DNA of 64,000 nt from Haemophilus sp. (GCA_019423025.1 JAHZCD010000001.1:248001-312000), one strand, 5' to 3'. Positions 44,659 through 53,043 are shown, numbered from the stretch's first letter. Notes: generated by a model not told the origin, from the letters alone. Numbers and translations: made by a program.

Positions 44659-45678
44659 TTACATCAGGATTTCACAATGAGACAAGGCTCCCTTTAATTG
44701 AGATATCTCACTCTCATTAAAGTTAACAAGTTCATCAGAAAAATCCATCACTCGTCTTAGATAAAGCTTTTTCAAATGGTTTAATTTAGTTAGTTTATAC
44801 AACTCATCAATATTTATTCGATTATAGGAAAGATCTAAAGTTTCTAATTTATTAAATTTAATAATCGAGTCAAACATAGACTCACTAATCTTCCCACTCC
44901 AATCTCTAAATGAAATAGATGAAATATGATTATTTAGATAGGCTAAAGGATTCAAATTGTCAATTTCATAAACATTATTAGGAATATTTATATTATTAAG
45001 AACAGGCTCTATAAAAGTATCATCTAACAAATATAATCCTGTTATATATTCTCCTAACAAGACCCCAAAAGTATCCCGCTCATATATATCTGCCTCAGTA
45101 TCAAGAGAATTTTCATCATAAAACTCACTTATACCAATTTCCTCTTCTTGATTAGGAAGATCCCATATTAAGATATACTTCATTGTGTTAGATAAATGGC
45201 ACCACCAATCCCAATCTGCATCAGAGATAAACTCATTGTCAGCAATCTCATCCTCTGACATTTGAATTATCTTTCTAATTTTCTGAGCATTAATAAAACT
45301 TACTAGATCTTCGCTAAATTTATTGGGGTCTTTCTCAATTTCGAATTCAAAACCAACTGATTTTGCTATTTCATCTAATATGAGCCTGACATTACGATGC
45401 ATAACTGTCACATACCCTTTTACTTTTTCAATAAAAAACTCATCATACTCAGCGGAGAAATCTGCATCCTTTGAAAAGTTGGAGTTGCCAGTTATATGGG
45501 AAATAAGGTGATGGCTCAAACTCTGAGGGTTTTCCATTTTTCCATATAAAATGCCCAATCTGTCCATAATTTCACGTAATATTTTAATTGTATCACGATA
45601 TATTACTTTAATACCTTCATTGCTTAATTCTATACGGACATCATTATAAACTGTAAAATTTCTAATTTTTTTAGTCAT
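44659..45678 (-). CDS. leucine-rich-repeat protein with duplicated N-terminal unit
   Basis: This 339-residue soluble acidic protein is paralogous to the next gene (45842-46705). Two copies of a module of about 45 residues can be seen: IKVIYRDTIKILREIMDRLG ... HHLISHITG (about residues 23-63), and YVTVMHRNVRLILDEIAKSVG ... EDLVSFINA (about 88-130). Next come DADWDWWCHLSNTMKYILIW (about residue 153) and two leucine-rich repeats near the C-terminus (LETLDLSYNRINIDELYKL, LKKLYLRRV). Function unknown; immunity or partner-binding roles are possible for such repeats. A terminator separates it from the upstream paralog. Confidence 0.75.
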   Translation of the reverse strand: MTKKIRNFTVYNDVRIELSNEGIKVIYRDTIKILREIMDRLGILYGKMENPQSLSHHLISHITGNSNFSKDADFSAEYDEFFIEKVKGYVTVMHRNVRLILDEIAKSVGFEFEIEKDPNKFSEDLVSFINAQKIRKIIQMSEDEIADNEFISDADWDWWCHLSNTMKYILIWDLPNQEEEIGISEFYDENSLDTEADIYERDTFGVLLGEYITGLYLLDDTFIEPVLNNINIPNNVYEIDNLNPLAYLNNHISSISFRDWSGKISESMFDSIIKFNKLETLDLSYNRINIDELYKLTKLNHLKKLYLRRVMDFSDELVNFNESEISQLKGALSHCEILM

Positions 45679-45701
45679 CAGCTAATTCTAATTTATCAAA
45701 T

Positions 45702-45745
45702 AAAAAAATAGCCTATATGTAACTAATGTTTGTCCATATAGGCTA
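45702..45745 (-). terminator. terminator after the 287-residue LRR gene
   Basis: TAGCCTATATG (45709-45719) pairs perfectly with CATATAGGCTA (45735-45745); on the minus strand a run of seven T follows. It ends the 46705-45842 transcript before the downstream paralog. Confidence 0.82.
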
Positions 45746-45841
45746 GTGTAACTACATTAACACAATCATAAATATTTGCTATTAAATCAATTTAATATAG
45801 TGTCATAAAAAATCATATGTCTATATAGTTATAACGCTTCA

Positions 45842-46705
45842 TTATGCAATAATTTCGCAATTTGGCAGCAATTCCTTAACCACATTTAGTTCATCTGAGC
45901 TAAGGTAATCCTCTGTAAATGCAATTTTTACTCTCTCTAAATAGAGTTTTTTAAGATTTTTAATATCTTTAAGTGATTCTAATGAATATAAAAATAGATC
46001 ATTACCAGAAAGATCTAACTCTTCTAATTGAGGAATACTCGCAATCATTGATGTTACATATCCTTGAACAATTATATCTTTATCTCTAAGTGACAACGAT
46101 GATAATTGTTTGATATGTGATAATTTATCAAAATCATCTTCTGCATCATAAACTTGAGGAATAACAAGAGAAGTAACTGTTCCTGGCTTATATGTATGAT
46201 CTGAACCATACTGACCTGTTAAATATTTACCTACATAGTAACTAATAGCAGTATTTCTATCGTTAAGATCGACTGAAATAGAAATATCACCATTTTCAGT
46301 GTCCAATTCAGGGATTAAGTTATGATCAGTTTCAAGAAATTTATCTCTAAGATTCCATAACAGAACACACTTCATTACATAAGATAAACTACACCACCAC
46401 TCCCAATCTTCATTAGAAATATTCCCTGTAGTATCGGTATCAGTGATAAGTTCTTCTGGGAATTTATCCTCCGCTAATTTTGTAGTTTCTCTACGAGTAT
46501 CAACGCCGTTGATGAAATTAATTAATCGATGGCCAAAATAACGAGTATTCCATTCGTCAGAATATTCAAAACCAAGATCTTCAGAAATTTCTCTTAACAT
46601 GCTCCGTGTTTTTCTGTCACGACATCTGATAGTAACGGTATAATCTTCAGCAGATTCGATAATTAAATCTTTATAAATTGCACAACTTCTGATTTTTTTA
46701 GACAT
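45842..46705 (-). CDS. leucine-rich-repeat protein, paralog of the 44659 gene
   Basis: This 287-residue acidic soluble protein has one copy of the N-terminal module (YTVTIRCRDRKTRSMLREIS ... HRLINFINGV, about residues 22-67). It then has NEDWEWWCSLSYVMKCVLLW near residue 103, matching the paralog almost position for position, and C-terminal leucine-rich repeats (LEELDLSGNDLFLYSLESL, LKKLYLERV). No signal peptide. It follows the 107-residue repeat-protein gene by 13 bases, so they are probably co-transcribed. Function unknown. Confidence 0.75.
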   Translation of the reverse strand: MSKKIRSCAIYKDLIIESAEDYTVTIRCRDRKTRSMLREISEDLGFEYSDEWNTRYFGHRLINFINGVDTRRETTKLAEDKFPEELITDTDTTGNISNEDWEWWCSLSYVMKCVLLWNLRDKFLETDHNLIPELDTENGDISISVDLNDRNTAISYYVGKYLTGQYGSDHTYKPGTVTSLVIPQVYDAEDDFDKLSHIKQLSSLSLRDKDIIVQGYVTSMIASIPQLEELDLSGNDLFLYSLESLKDIKNLKKLYLERVKIAFTEDYLSSDELNVVKELLPNCEIIA

Positions 46706-46718
46706 AATTACCTCTCTC

Positions 46719-47042
46719 TTACCAAAGTTTTAAAACAAGTTGACCAAAGGCAACTAAGAGAGGATGGCCATTTAATTCGTAAGTATTAGTACCAGATGCC
46801 GCTCCAACTTTAGGTTTTATTTTATTACCTTCTACAACCCAACCTACATTTCCACTGGCACGCCCGACTTGAGGAACTAACTCACGACCATTAAATAACC
46901 AAATATCAGATGGTCTTGCGCCAACTTTAGGCTTAATTTCTTTTCCGTTATATATCCAAGTATCACTTGGAGTTGCTCCAACTTTAGGTTTTAGCTCTCG
47001 TCCATCACAAGTCCATTTACTTGATAATTCAATTTTTGGCAT
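46719..47042 (-). CDS. small tandem-repeat protein (W-x-x-G-(R/K)-E-(L/I)-KPKVGA repeats)
   Basis: This 107-residue protein is built of about five repeats of 19-20 residues. Examples are WTCDGRELKPKVGATPSD, TWIYNGKEIKPKVGARPSD, IWLFNGRELVPQVGRASGN and WVVEGNKIKPKVGAASGT, ending in a degenerate unit and the tail FGQLVLKLW. Each unit has an aromatic residue, a (D/N)G turn and KPKVG, as expected for a beta-hairpin array. No signal peptide or membrane helix. It heads the short operon with the 287-residue LRR protein. I do not know the family; it could bind a partner or ligand through the repeat surface. Confidence 0.72.
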   Translation of the reverse strand: MPKIELSSKWTCDGRELKPKVGATPSDTWIYNGKEIKPKVGARPSDIWLFNGRELVPQVGRASGNVGWVVEGNKIKPKVGAASGTNTYELNGHPLLVAFGQLVLKLW

Positions 47043-47100
47043 GATTTACTCCGATTCCTTATGTTAAATGTTAATTAAAAATATTTTTATCAGTGTTTGT

Positions 47101-47126
47101 TTAGTTGGTATGTCAATACCAACTAA
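47101..47126. repeat. inverted repeat at the end of a gene remnant
   Basis: TTAGTTGGTAT (47101-47111) and ATACCAACTAA (47116-47126) form an 11-bp stem with loop GTCA. There is no T-run on either side, so it may be a rho-independent terminator relic or an operator. It overlaps the stop codon of the 47123-47302 frame. Confidence 0.5.
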
Positions 47127-47302
47127 AAGAAGTATACTTCTTGGGATAAAACACTTTTAAAACAATCAATTACGAAATCAACAACACCTTCAGTTAATTG
47201 CTCTATTATGAAACTAACCCCGCGAGTTCTGCCTATAAAATTTTGTAAAAAACTATCATTGAGGGCTGGTAAATCTGTCAATAATTCTATTTTTAAAAAT
47301 AT
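47123..47302 (-). pseudogene. possible gene remnant or very small gene
   Basis: A minus-strand frame stays open for 59 codons after an in-frame TAG and reads like a real protein, not random AT-rich DNA: ELLTDLPALNDSFLQNF, then GRTRGVSFIIEQLTEGVVDF, ending DCFKSVLSQEVYFF. There is no ATG or GTG at its beginning, though GAGGAA lies just before it. I take it as the C-terminal remnant of a truncated gene in the island; a small gene with an unusual start is the alternative. Confidence 0.35.
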
Positions 47303-47314
47303 CTAGAATTCCTC

Positions 47315-47342
47315 TTGATCTTTATATAATTAAATATATAAT
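47315..47342 (+). promoter_or_regulatory. promoter for candidate small RNA 47349-47442
   Basis: -35 TTGATC (47315-47320), 16-base spacer, -10 TATAAT (47337-47342). The -10 is perfect and the -35 matches 4 of 6; predicted start is near 47349 on the plus strand. Confidence 0.5.
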
Positions 47343-47348
47343 GAACTC

Positions 47349-47442
47349 GTTTTAAGGTTTTAGATAGTAAACTTGTGTTATGACAAACACACTACTGGCT
47401 AGTGCATTCCCCCCACTCCTTTTGCACTAGCCATTTTTTTTT
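47349..47442 (+). ncRNA. candidate small RNA or attenuator with C-rich loop
   Basis: From a predicted start near 47349 the plus strand runs about 50 bases without a protein frame and then forms a strong terminator: TGGCTAGTGCA (47396-47406) / TGCACTAGCCA (47423-47433), an 11-bp perfect stem followed by nine T. The 16-base loop contains CCCCCC, which could pair with G-rich ribosome-binding sites. No plus-strand gene lies upstream that would need this terminator. It may be an independent RNA or a transcription attenuator for the NIF3-family gene 40 bases downstream. With the remnant it accounts for the 440-base gap 47043-47483. Confidence 0.45.
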
Positions 47443-47483
47443 AAATCCCTTACCATATCTCACCTTTTTCTTTTCTCTCAAAA

Positions 47484-48242
47484 ATGATGAACAATCTAGA
47501 ACTTGAACGTTTACTAAACGAAAAACTTAGCACAGACAGAATAAATGATTACGCCCCTAACGGTTTGCAAGTAGAAGGCAAATCAGAGATCAAAAAGATC
47601 ATCACGGGTGTCACCGCAAGCCAAGCTTTGATTGATTATGCCGTTGCACAACAAGCTGATGCGGTGCTTGTCCACCACGGCTATTTTTGGAAAAGTGAAA
47701 ATCCATGTATTCGCGGCATGAAAGGCAAACGCATCAAAACGTTGCTTGTGAATGATATCAATTTATACGGCTACCACTTGCCTTTGGATGTTCACCCTGA
47801 ATTAGGCAACAATGCAAAACTTGCTCAGTTATTAGGAATTGGCGATCTTCAACCTTTAGAAAATAGCTCAACCAGCATTCCTGTTTGGGGAACGTTAAAA
47901 GATCCCGTTACCGCTGAAGAATTTGCGCACCGTATTGAACAAGTGCTTCACCGTAAACCGTTAATTTGCACCGAAAACGGACCGCACTTAATCCGTAAAG
48001 TAGGCATTTGTACCGGTGGCGGACAAGGCTATATTGATTTAGCGGCAGCACAAGGTTGTGATGCCTTTATTACCGGCGAGGTTTCGGAGCAAACAATTCA
48101 CTCTGCTCGTGAGCAAGGTATTCATTTCTTTGCAGCTGGTCACCATGCAACAGAACGCTACGGCATTAAGGCATTAGGTGAATGGCTAGCGGCTGAATAT
48201 GGTTTGGATGTAGAATTTAAAGATATTGATAATCCAGCCTAA
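47484..48242 (+). CDS. NIF3-family dinuclear metal-binding protein (YbgI-like)
   Basis: This 252-residue protein of the Nif3/YbgI family forms hexameric toroids with a two-metal site; it is linked to GTP cyclohydrolase-like or repair functions without a settled reaction. The metal-ligand segments are VLVHHGYFWK (about residues 62-71), GYHLPLDVHPELGN (about 93-106), and GHHATERYG near residue 219. Two ATGs occur at the start (47484, 47487). An exact uptake word lies near 47981. It precedes fabI by 85 bases. Confidence 0.88.
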   Translation: MMNNLELERLLNEKLSTDRINDYAPNGLQVEGKSEIKKIITGVTASQALIDYAVAQQADAVLVHHGYFWKSENPCIRGMKGKRIKTLLVNDINLYGYHLPLDVHPELGNNAKLAQLLGIGDLQPLENSSTSIPVWGTLKDPVTAEEFAHRIEQVLHRKPLICTENGPHLIRKVGICTGGGQGYIDLAAAQGCDAFITGEVSEQTIHSAREQGIHFFAAGHHATERYGIKALGEWLAAEYGLDVEFKDIDNPA

Positions 48243-48327
48243 CTGGTACAAAGTGTGATTGATTGCCGAATGCACACAAAACAAGTATAATCTCGTCGAT
48301 TTTTTTAACTCAAACATAGGAGAAAAT

Positions 48328-49116
48328 ATGGGTTTCTTAACTGGTAAACGTATTTTAGTAACAGGTCTTGCAAGCAATCGTTCTATCGCTTACGGGATCG
48401 CAAAAGCAATGAAAGAACAAGGTGCTGAACTTGCTTTCACTTATTTAAATGATAAATTACAACCGCGTGTAGAAGAATTTGCAAAAGAATTTGGTTCTGA
48501 CATCGTCCTTCCTTTAGACGTAGCGACCGATGAAAGCATCCAAAATTGCTTTGCAGAATTAAGCAAACGTTGGGAAAAATTTGATGGTTTCGTACACGCT
48601 ATCGCATTCGCACCAGGCGATCAATTAGATGGTGATTACGTGAATGCTGCAACTCGTGAAGGCTACCGTATTGCTCACGATATCAGTGCATTCAGCTTCG
48701 TGGCTATGGCACAAGCGGCACGTCCTTACTTAAATCCAAATGCAGCGTTATTGACCCTTTCTTACTTAGGTGCAGAGCGCGCAATTCCTAACTACAACGT
48801 GATGTGTTTAGCTAAAGCGTCTCTTGAAGCAGCAACTCGTGTAATGGCGGCTGATTTAGGTAAAGAAGGTATTCGTGTAAATGCGATTTCTGCAGGCCCA
48901 ATCCGTACCTTAGCGGCATCAGGTATCAAAAACTTCAAGAAAATGTTTGCTACCTTCGAGAAAACTGCAGCATTACGTCGTACAGTTACTATCGAAGATG
49001 TGGGTAACTCTGCAGCATTCTTATGCTCTGATTTAGCATCAGGTATTACTGGTGAAATCGTTCACGTAGATGCCGGTTTCAGCATCACCGCAATGGGTGA
49101 ATTAGGCGAAGAATAA
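48328..49116 (+). CDS. fabI: enoyl-[acyl-carrier-protein] reductase (NADH)
   Basis: It reduces the enoyl-ACP double bond in the last step of fatty-acid elongation and is the triclosan target. It has 262 residues, starting at MGFLTGKRILVTG with an AGGAG ribosome site; the longer frame upstream is not real. The active-site tyrosine and lysine lie in YNVMCLAKASLEA (Y156 and K163 by homology), and the glycine-rich motif is GLASNRSIAYG (about residues 13-23). It ends before a hairpin terminator and is followed by rnb. Confidence 0.97.
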   Translation: MGFLTGKRILVTGLASNRSIAYGIAKAMKEQGAELAFTYLNDKLQPRVEEFAKEFGSDIVLPLDVATDESIQNCFAELSKRWEKFDGFVHAIAFAPGDQLDGDYVNAATREGYRIAHDISAFSFVAMAQAARPYLNPNAALLTLSYLGAERAIPNYNVMCLAKASLEAATRVMAADLGKEGIRVNAISAGPIRTLAASGIKNFKKMFATFEKTAALRRTVTIEDVGNSAAFLCSDLASGITGEIVHVDAGFSITAMGELGEE

Positions 49117-49137
49117 TTTTTCGTACAATCTATTTTT

Positions 49138-49172
49138 AGGCAGGCTTTTCAGTCTGCCTTTTCTCTTTTTTT
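49138..49172 (+). terminator. terminator of fabI
   Basis: AGGCAGGCT (49138-49146) pairs with AGTCTGCCT (49151-49159) including one G-U pair, loop TTTC, followed by T-rich sequence. Confidence 0.75.
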
Positions 49173-49182
49173 AAATATAACT

Positions 49183-51162
49183 ATGTTCCAAGATAATCCA
49201 TTACTCGCACAACTTAAGCAACAAATCCACGATAGCAAAGAACACGTTGAAGGCGTGGTAAAAAGTACTGATAAAGCTTATGGTTTTTTAGAGTGCGATA
49301 AAAAAAGCTACTTTATTGCTCCACCAGCGATGAAAAAGGTGATGCACGGTGACAAAATCAAAGCCACCATTGAAAAGCAAGGCGATAAAGAACAAGCTGA
49401 ACCTGAAGAATTAATTGAGCCAGTGCTCACGCGCTTTATTGCCAAAGTACGGTTCAATAAAGACAAGAAATTGCAAGTTTTGGTTGATCACCCAAGTATC
49501 AACCAACCCATTGGTGCACAACAAGCTAAATCCGTAAAAGAAGAATTACAAGAAGGCGACTGGGTCGTAGCAAATTTGAAAACGCACCCATTACGTGATG
49601 ATCGCTTTTTCTATGCCACTATCAATCAATTTATCTGCCGTGCTGATGATGAATTAGCCCCTTGGTGGATCACATTAGCACGTCATGAGCAATCTCGTCA
49701 TCCTGTGCAAGGTGCAGAAAGTTATGAAATGTTAGATCAACAAACATGTAAAGATCTGACCGCACTTCATTTTGTCACTATTGACTCTGAAAGCACTCAG
49801 GATATGGACGATGCTCTTTACATCGAACCTGTCGAGCAAAATGGTACACAAACTGGCTGGCGATTAGTCGTTGCCATTGCGGATCCAACAGCTTACATTG
49901 CATTAGATTCACAAATTGAAAAAGATGCGAAACAGCGTTGTTTTACCAATTATTTGCCTGGCTTTAATATCCCAATGTTGCCGCGTGAATTATCTGATGA
50001 ATTATGTTCATTAATGGCAAATGAAACTCGCCCTGCATTAGTGTGTTACATTGAAACGGATCTTGTGGGCAACATCACGGCTAAACCGCATTTTGTGTCT
50101 GCTTATGTGCAATCTAAAGCGAAATTAGTCTATAACAAGATCTCAGATTATTTAGAACAAGTACCGGATGCATGGCAACCGGAAACACCTGAAATTGCCC
50201 AACAAATTGATTGGTTACATCAATTTACTCAAGCGCGTATTCAATGGCGTAAAACGCATTCTCTTTTATTTAAAGAGAAACCGGACTACTCCTTTATTCT
50301 CGCTGAAAATGGCAAAGTGAAAGAAATTAAAGCGGAATATCGTCGTATTGCAAATCAAATCGTGGAAGAATCCATGATCATTGCCAACATTTGTGCCGCT
50401 CAATTCTTAGCGGAGCATGCACAAACCGGTATTTTCAATACACATACTGGCTTTGATAAGAAGTTCTTAGAAAATGCCCATAATTTCTTAATGGCAAATT
50501 TAGCCAATGAAGAAAATCAAGCTGAACTTGCTGAACGTTATTCAGTGGAAAATTTGGCAACCTTAAAAGGTTATTGCCAAATGCGTCATGATATTGAACC
50601 AATTGAAGGTGACTATTTAGAATTCCGTTTACGTCGTTATTTAACCTTTGCGGAGTTTAAATCCGAACTCGCTCCACATTTTGGGCTTGGATTAGAAGGT
50701 TATGCGACCTGGACATCGCCTATCCGTAAATATTCCGATATGGTGAACCATCGTTTAATTAAAGCCGTGCTCACACAGCAAGCTTGTGAAAAACCACAAG
50801 ATGAAGTGCTTGCTCGCTTGCAAGAAGCCCGTCGCCAAAATCGCTTGGTTGAGCGTGATATCGCAGACTGGTTATATTGTCGCTATCTTGCTGACAAAGT
50901 CGCTGAAAATGCTGAATTTGATGCAGAAGTGCAAGATGTGATGCGTGGCGGTTTACGTGTTCAATTATTAGAAAATGGTGCATCCATGTTCGTACCAGCT
51001 TCCACGTTGCATCCAAATAAAGATGAAATGCAAGTGAATGCTGATGAATTAGCACTGTATATTCAAGGGGAACGCCGTTACAAAATCGGTGATTTGGTGA
51101 AAGTGAAACTTACCGAAGTACGAGAAGAAACTCGCAGTATTATCGGTCAATTAATCATTTAA
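49183..51162 (+). CDS. rnb: exoribonuclease II
   Basis: This is a 3'-5' exoribonuclease acting on single-stranded RNA. It has 659 residues: N-terminal cold-shock-like RNA-binding domains, the RNB catalytic domain with IDSESTQDMDDALY near residue 200 (the aspartates that hold magnesium) and TWTSPIRKYSDMVNHRL near residue 508, and a C-terminal S1 domain. The length and the short form distinguish it from RNase R. An exact uptake word lies near 49760. It is followed by a terminator hairpin. Confidence 0.95.
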   Translation: MFQDNPLLAQLKQQIHDSKEHVEGVVKSTDKAYGFLECDKKSYFIAPPAMKKVMHGDKIKATIEKQGDKEQAEPEELIEPVLTRFIAKVRFNKDKKLQVLVDHPSINQPIGAQQAKSVKEELQEGDWVVANLKTHPLRDDRFFYATINQFICRADDELAPWWITLARHEQSRHPVQGAESYEMLDQQTCKDLTALHFVTIDSESTQDMDDALYIEPVEQNGTQTGWRLVVAIADPTAYIALDSQIEKDAKQRCFTNYLPGFNIPMLPRELSDELCSLMANETRPALVCYIETDLVGNITAKPHFVSAYVQSKAKLVYNKISDYLEQVPDAWQPETPEIAQQIDWLHQFTQARIQWRKTHSLLFKEKPDYSFILAENGKVKEIKAEYRRIANQIVEESMIIANICAAQFLAEHAQTGIFNTHTGFDKKFLENAHNFLMANLANEENQAELAERYSVENLATLKGYCQMRHDIEPIEGDYLEFRLRRYLTFAEFKSELAPHFGLGLEGYATWTSPIRKYSDMVNHRLIKAVLTQQACEKPQDEVLARLQEARRQNRLVERDIADWLYCRYLADKVAENAEFDAEVQDVMRGGLRVQLLENGASMFVPASTLHPNKDEMQVNADELALYIQGERRYKIGDLVKVKLTEVREETRSIIGQLII

Positions 51163-51184
51163 TAACCACTTCCCTCTATCTAGA

Positions 51185-51220
51185 AATACCGCTCGTTACA
51201 CAACGGGCGGTATTTTTTAT
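51185..51220 (+). terminator. terminator of rnb
   Basis: AATACCGCTCGTT (51185-51197) pairs with AACGGGCGGTATT (51202-51214) with one mismatch, followed by a T run. Confidence 0.85.
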
Positions 51221-51323
51221 AGCACCAAAGTTGTGACAATATTTTGTACGTTGATAGTATCAAATAAAAGGATTCTTGGGATAGATTGAAGATGAGCAGT
51301 ATCGAGATGAGGTATTTAGATGA

Positions 51324-51348
51324 TATCCCCGCCTTGAAGGCGGGGATA
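51324..51348. repeat. GC-rich perfect hairpin, possible IS200/IS605-type end relic
   Basis: TATCCCCGCC (51324-51333) and GGCGGGGATA (51339-51348) form a perfect 10-bp stem with loop TTGAA. There is no T-run on either strand. Hairpins of the form CCCCGCC-loop-GGCGGGG are typical of IS200/IS605 ends and derived small elements; no transposase is present here. It lies between convergent rnb and the PTS gene. Confidence 0.4.
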
Positions 51349-51368
51349 AAATAGATATTTAGGTAAAA

Positions 51369-53033
51369 TTACATTTTAGGAATGTCAACGCCAGATGAAA
51401 GCACATCTTGAATATCGGATTTTAAGACATCTGCTTTTGGTCCATAAATCGCTTGGATACCAGAACCTTTCACGATAAAGCCCATTGCACCCGCTTGTTT
51501 CCAGCTTGCTTCATCACCCACTAAATCTGGATTATGCACGGTGATACGTAAACGTGTCATACAAGCATCAACATCTGCAATATTATTACGTCCACCAAGT
51601 AAGTTGATGATTTGAATAACTTGCGCGCTAGCATCCGCCACTTTTGGCTCATTGCTAGAAGCTTCATCTGAACCTTTTGCATCATAGTTACCATTACGGC
51701 CTGCTGTGGCAAGATTAAATTTCTTAATCATAAAGTTCGCGATAAAGAACATAGCCACTGCAAAGAGGATTGATACCCAAATAAAGTTGAGCACATCCAT
51801 ACCAATGCCGGCTTTAATCGCCATTGGTGTACGCGTTAAGAATTCAATGTTACCGAATGAATGCACACGTAAGTCAACAATATCTGCCATGGCGAAAGCA
51901 CAACCTTGTACTAACGCATAAACAATATAAAGCGGTAATGCAACAAACATAAACATGTATTCGATTGGTTCAGTCACACCTGTTAAGAACACCGCAAGTG
52001 CAGAAGAAAGGAAAATACCTTTATAGAGTTTTTTCTTGTCTTCATCCACATTGATATACATTGCGAGGGTCAAGCCCATTAAGATACCGGTTGAACCAAT
52101 CATTTGTCCTACTTTAAAGCGAGCAGGTGTCACAGTTGAAAGAAGTTCGTTATATTGCGTTAAATTACCTGCATCTTTAAGGTTGATTAAGTCAGTCACC
52201 CAGGCAAGCCAAAGTGGATCTTGACCAAATACTTGTTTACCTTGTTGTGCACCGGTTAAGAACTCATAAGTACCGCCTAATGAAGTGTAGTTCATTGGGA
52301 TGGTCAACATGTGGTGTAAACCAAATGGAAGCAATAGACGCTCTAAGGTACCGTAAATAAATGGTGCTAAAATTGGTGCTGAGTTTTGTGAGTTAGCAAT
52401 CCATTGCCCAAAATGATTAATACCGGTCTGAACTAAAGGCCAGAATAATGATAGGAAGATCGCCACTAATACAGAACGATAAATAACAACGAAAGGAACG
52501 AAACGTTTACCATTAAAGAATGTCAGTACTTCAGGTAATTTACGGAAATTGTAGTAACGGTTAAAAGTTGTAGCACCCACAAAACCGGCGATAATACCAA
52601 CGAACACACCCATATTTAACGCAGGTTGCCCAAGCACATTCACAAAGTAATTCGCCACAGGAATTTCACCGGCCAATACTGTACTTACATGTGCATTTGG
52701 ATCCGCTAGCATTTCAAGTTTCACACCGAAAAAGTTACCGGTAATTAAGTTAATTAAAATGAAAGCCAGGCCTGCTGCAAACGCCCCGCCCGCACGCTCA
52801 TTTGCCCAGCTACCACCAATTGCTAAAGCAAATAATAAATGAAGGTTACCAATAATCCCCCAACCAATTTGGGCGATAATGTTTCCGACAAGCGCTAGCC
52901 ATTCCGCATCGCTAATCAAAGGCAGTGAGTTACCAATACTCACCATTAAACCCGCGGCTGGCATCACAGCAATCACAACCATTAGGCACTTACCGAATTT
53001 TTGCCAAAATTCAAAACTGAGCATTTTTTTCAT
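51369..53033 (-). CDS. PTS EIICB permease, glucose/maltose family
   Basis: This 554-residue PTS permease has an EIIC domain of about ten membrane segments (residues 15-430) with GLHHMLTIPMNYTSLGGTYEF near residue 240 and GVTEPIEYMFMF near 340. A linker follows, then an EIIB domain with the phosphorylated cysteine C491 in DACMTRLR. It lacks an EIIA domain and must use a separate EIIA-Glc. It is the last gene of a four-gene operon with malQ, malP and a hydrolase, so maltose or short maltodextrin is the likely sugar; glucose or trehalose are alternatives. Confidence 0.85.
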   Translation of the reverse strand: MKKMLSFEFWQKFGKCLMVVIAVMPAAGLMVSIGNSLPLISDAEWLALVGNIIAQIGWGIIGNLHLLFALAIGGSWANERAGGAFAAGLAFILINLITGNFFGVKLEMLADPNAHVSTVLAGEIPVANYFVNVLGQPALNMGVFVGIIAGFVGATTFNRYYNFRKLPEVLTFFNGKRFVPFVVIYRSVLVAIFLSLFWPLVQTGINHFGQWIANSQNSAPILAPFIYGTLERLLLPFGLHHMLTIPMNYTSLGGTYEFLTGAQQGKQVFGQDPLWLAWVTDLINLKDAGNLTQYNELLSTVTPARFKVGQMIGSTGILMGLTLAMYINVDEDKKKLYKGIFLSSALAVFLTGVTEPIEYMFMFVALPLYIVYALVQGCAFAMADIVDLRVHSFGNIEFLTRTPMAIKAGIGMDVLNFIWVSILFAVAMFFIANFMIKKFNLATAGRNGNYDAKGSDEASSNEPKVADASAQVIQIINLLGGRNNIADVDACMTRLRITVHNPDLVGDEASWKQAGAMGFIVKGSGIQAIYGPKADVLKSDIQDVLSSGVDIPKM

Positions 53034-53043
53034 ATTGATTCTC

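Noticed and set aside
43995..47442. The AT-rich island as a prophage
   Set aside because: No integrase, capsid, terminase, portal or lysis gene is seen, and no flanking attachment repeats.
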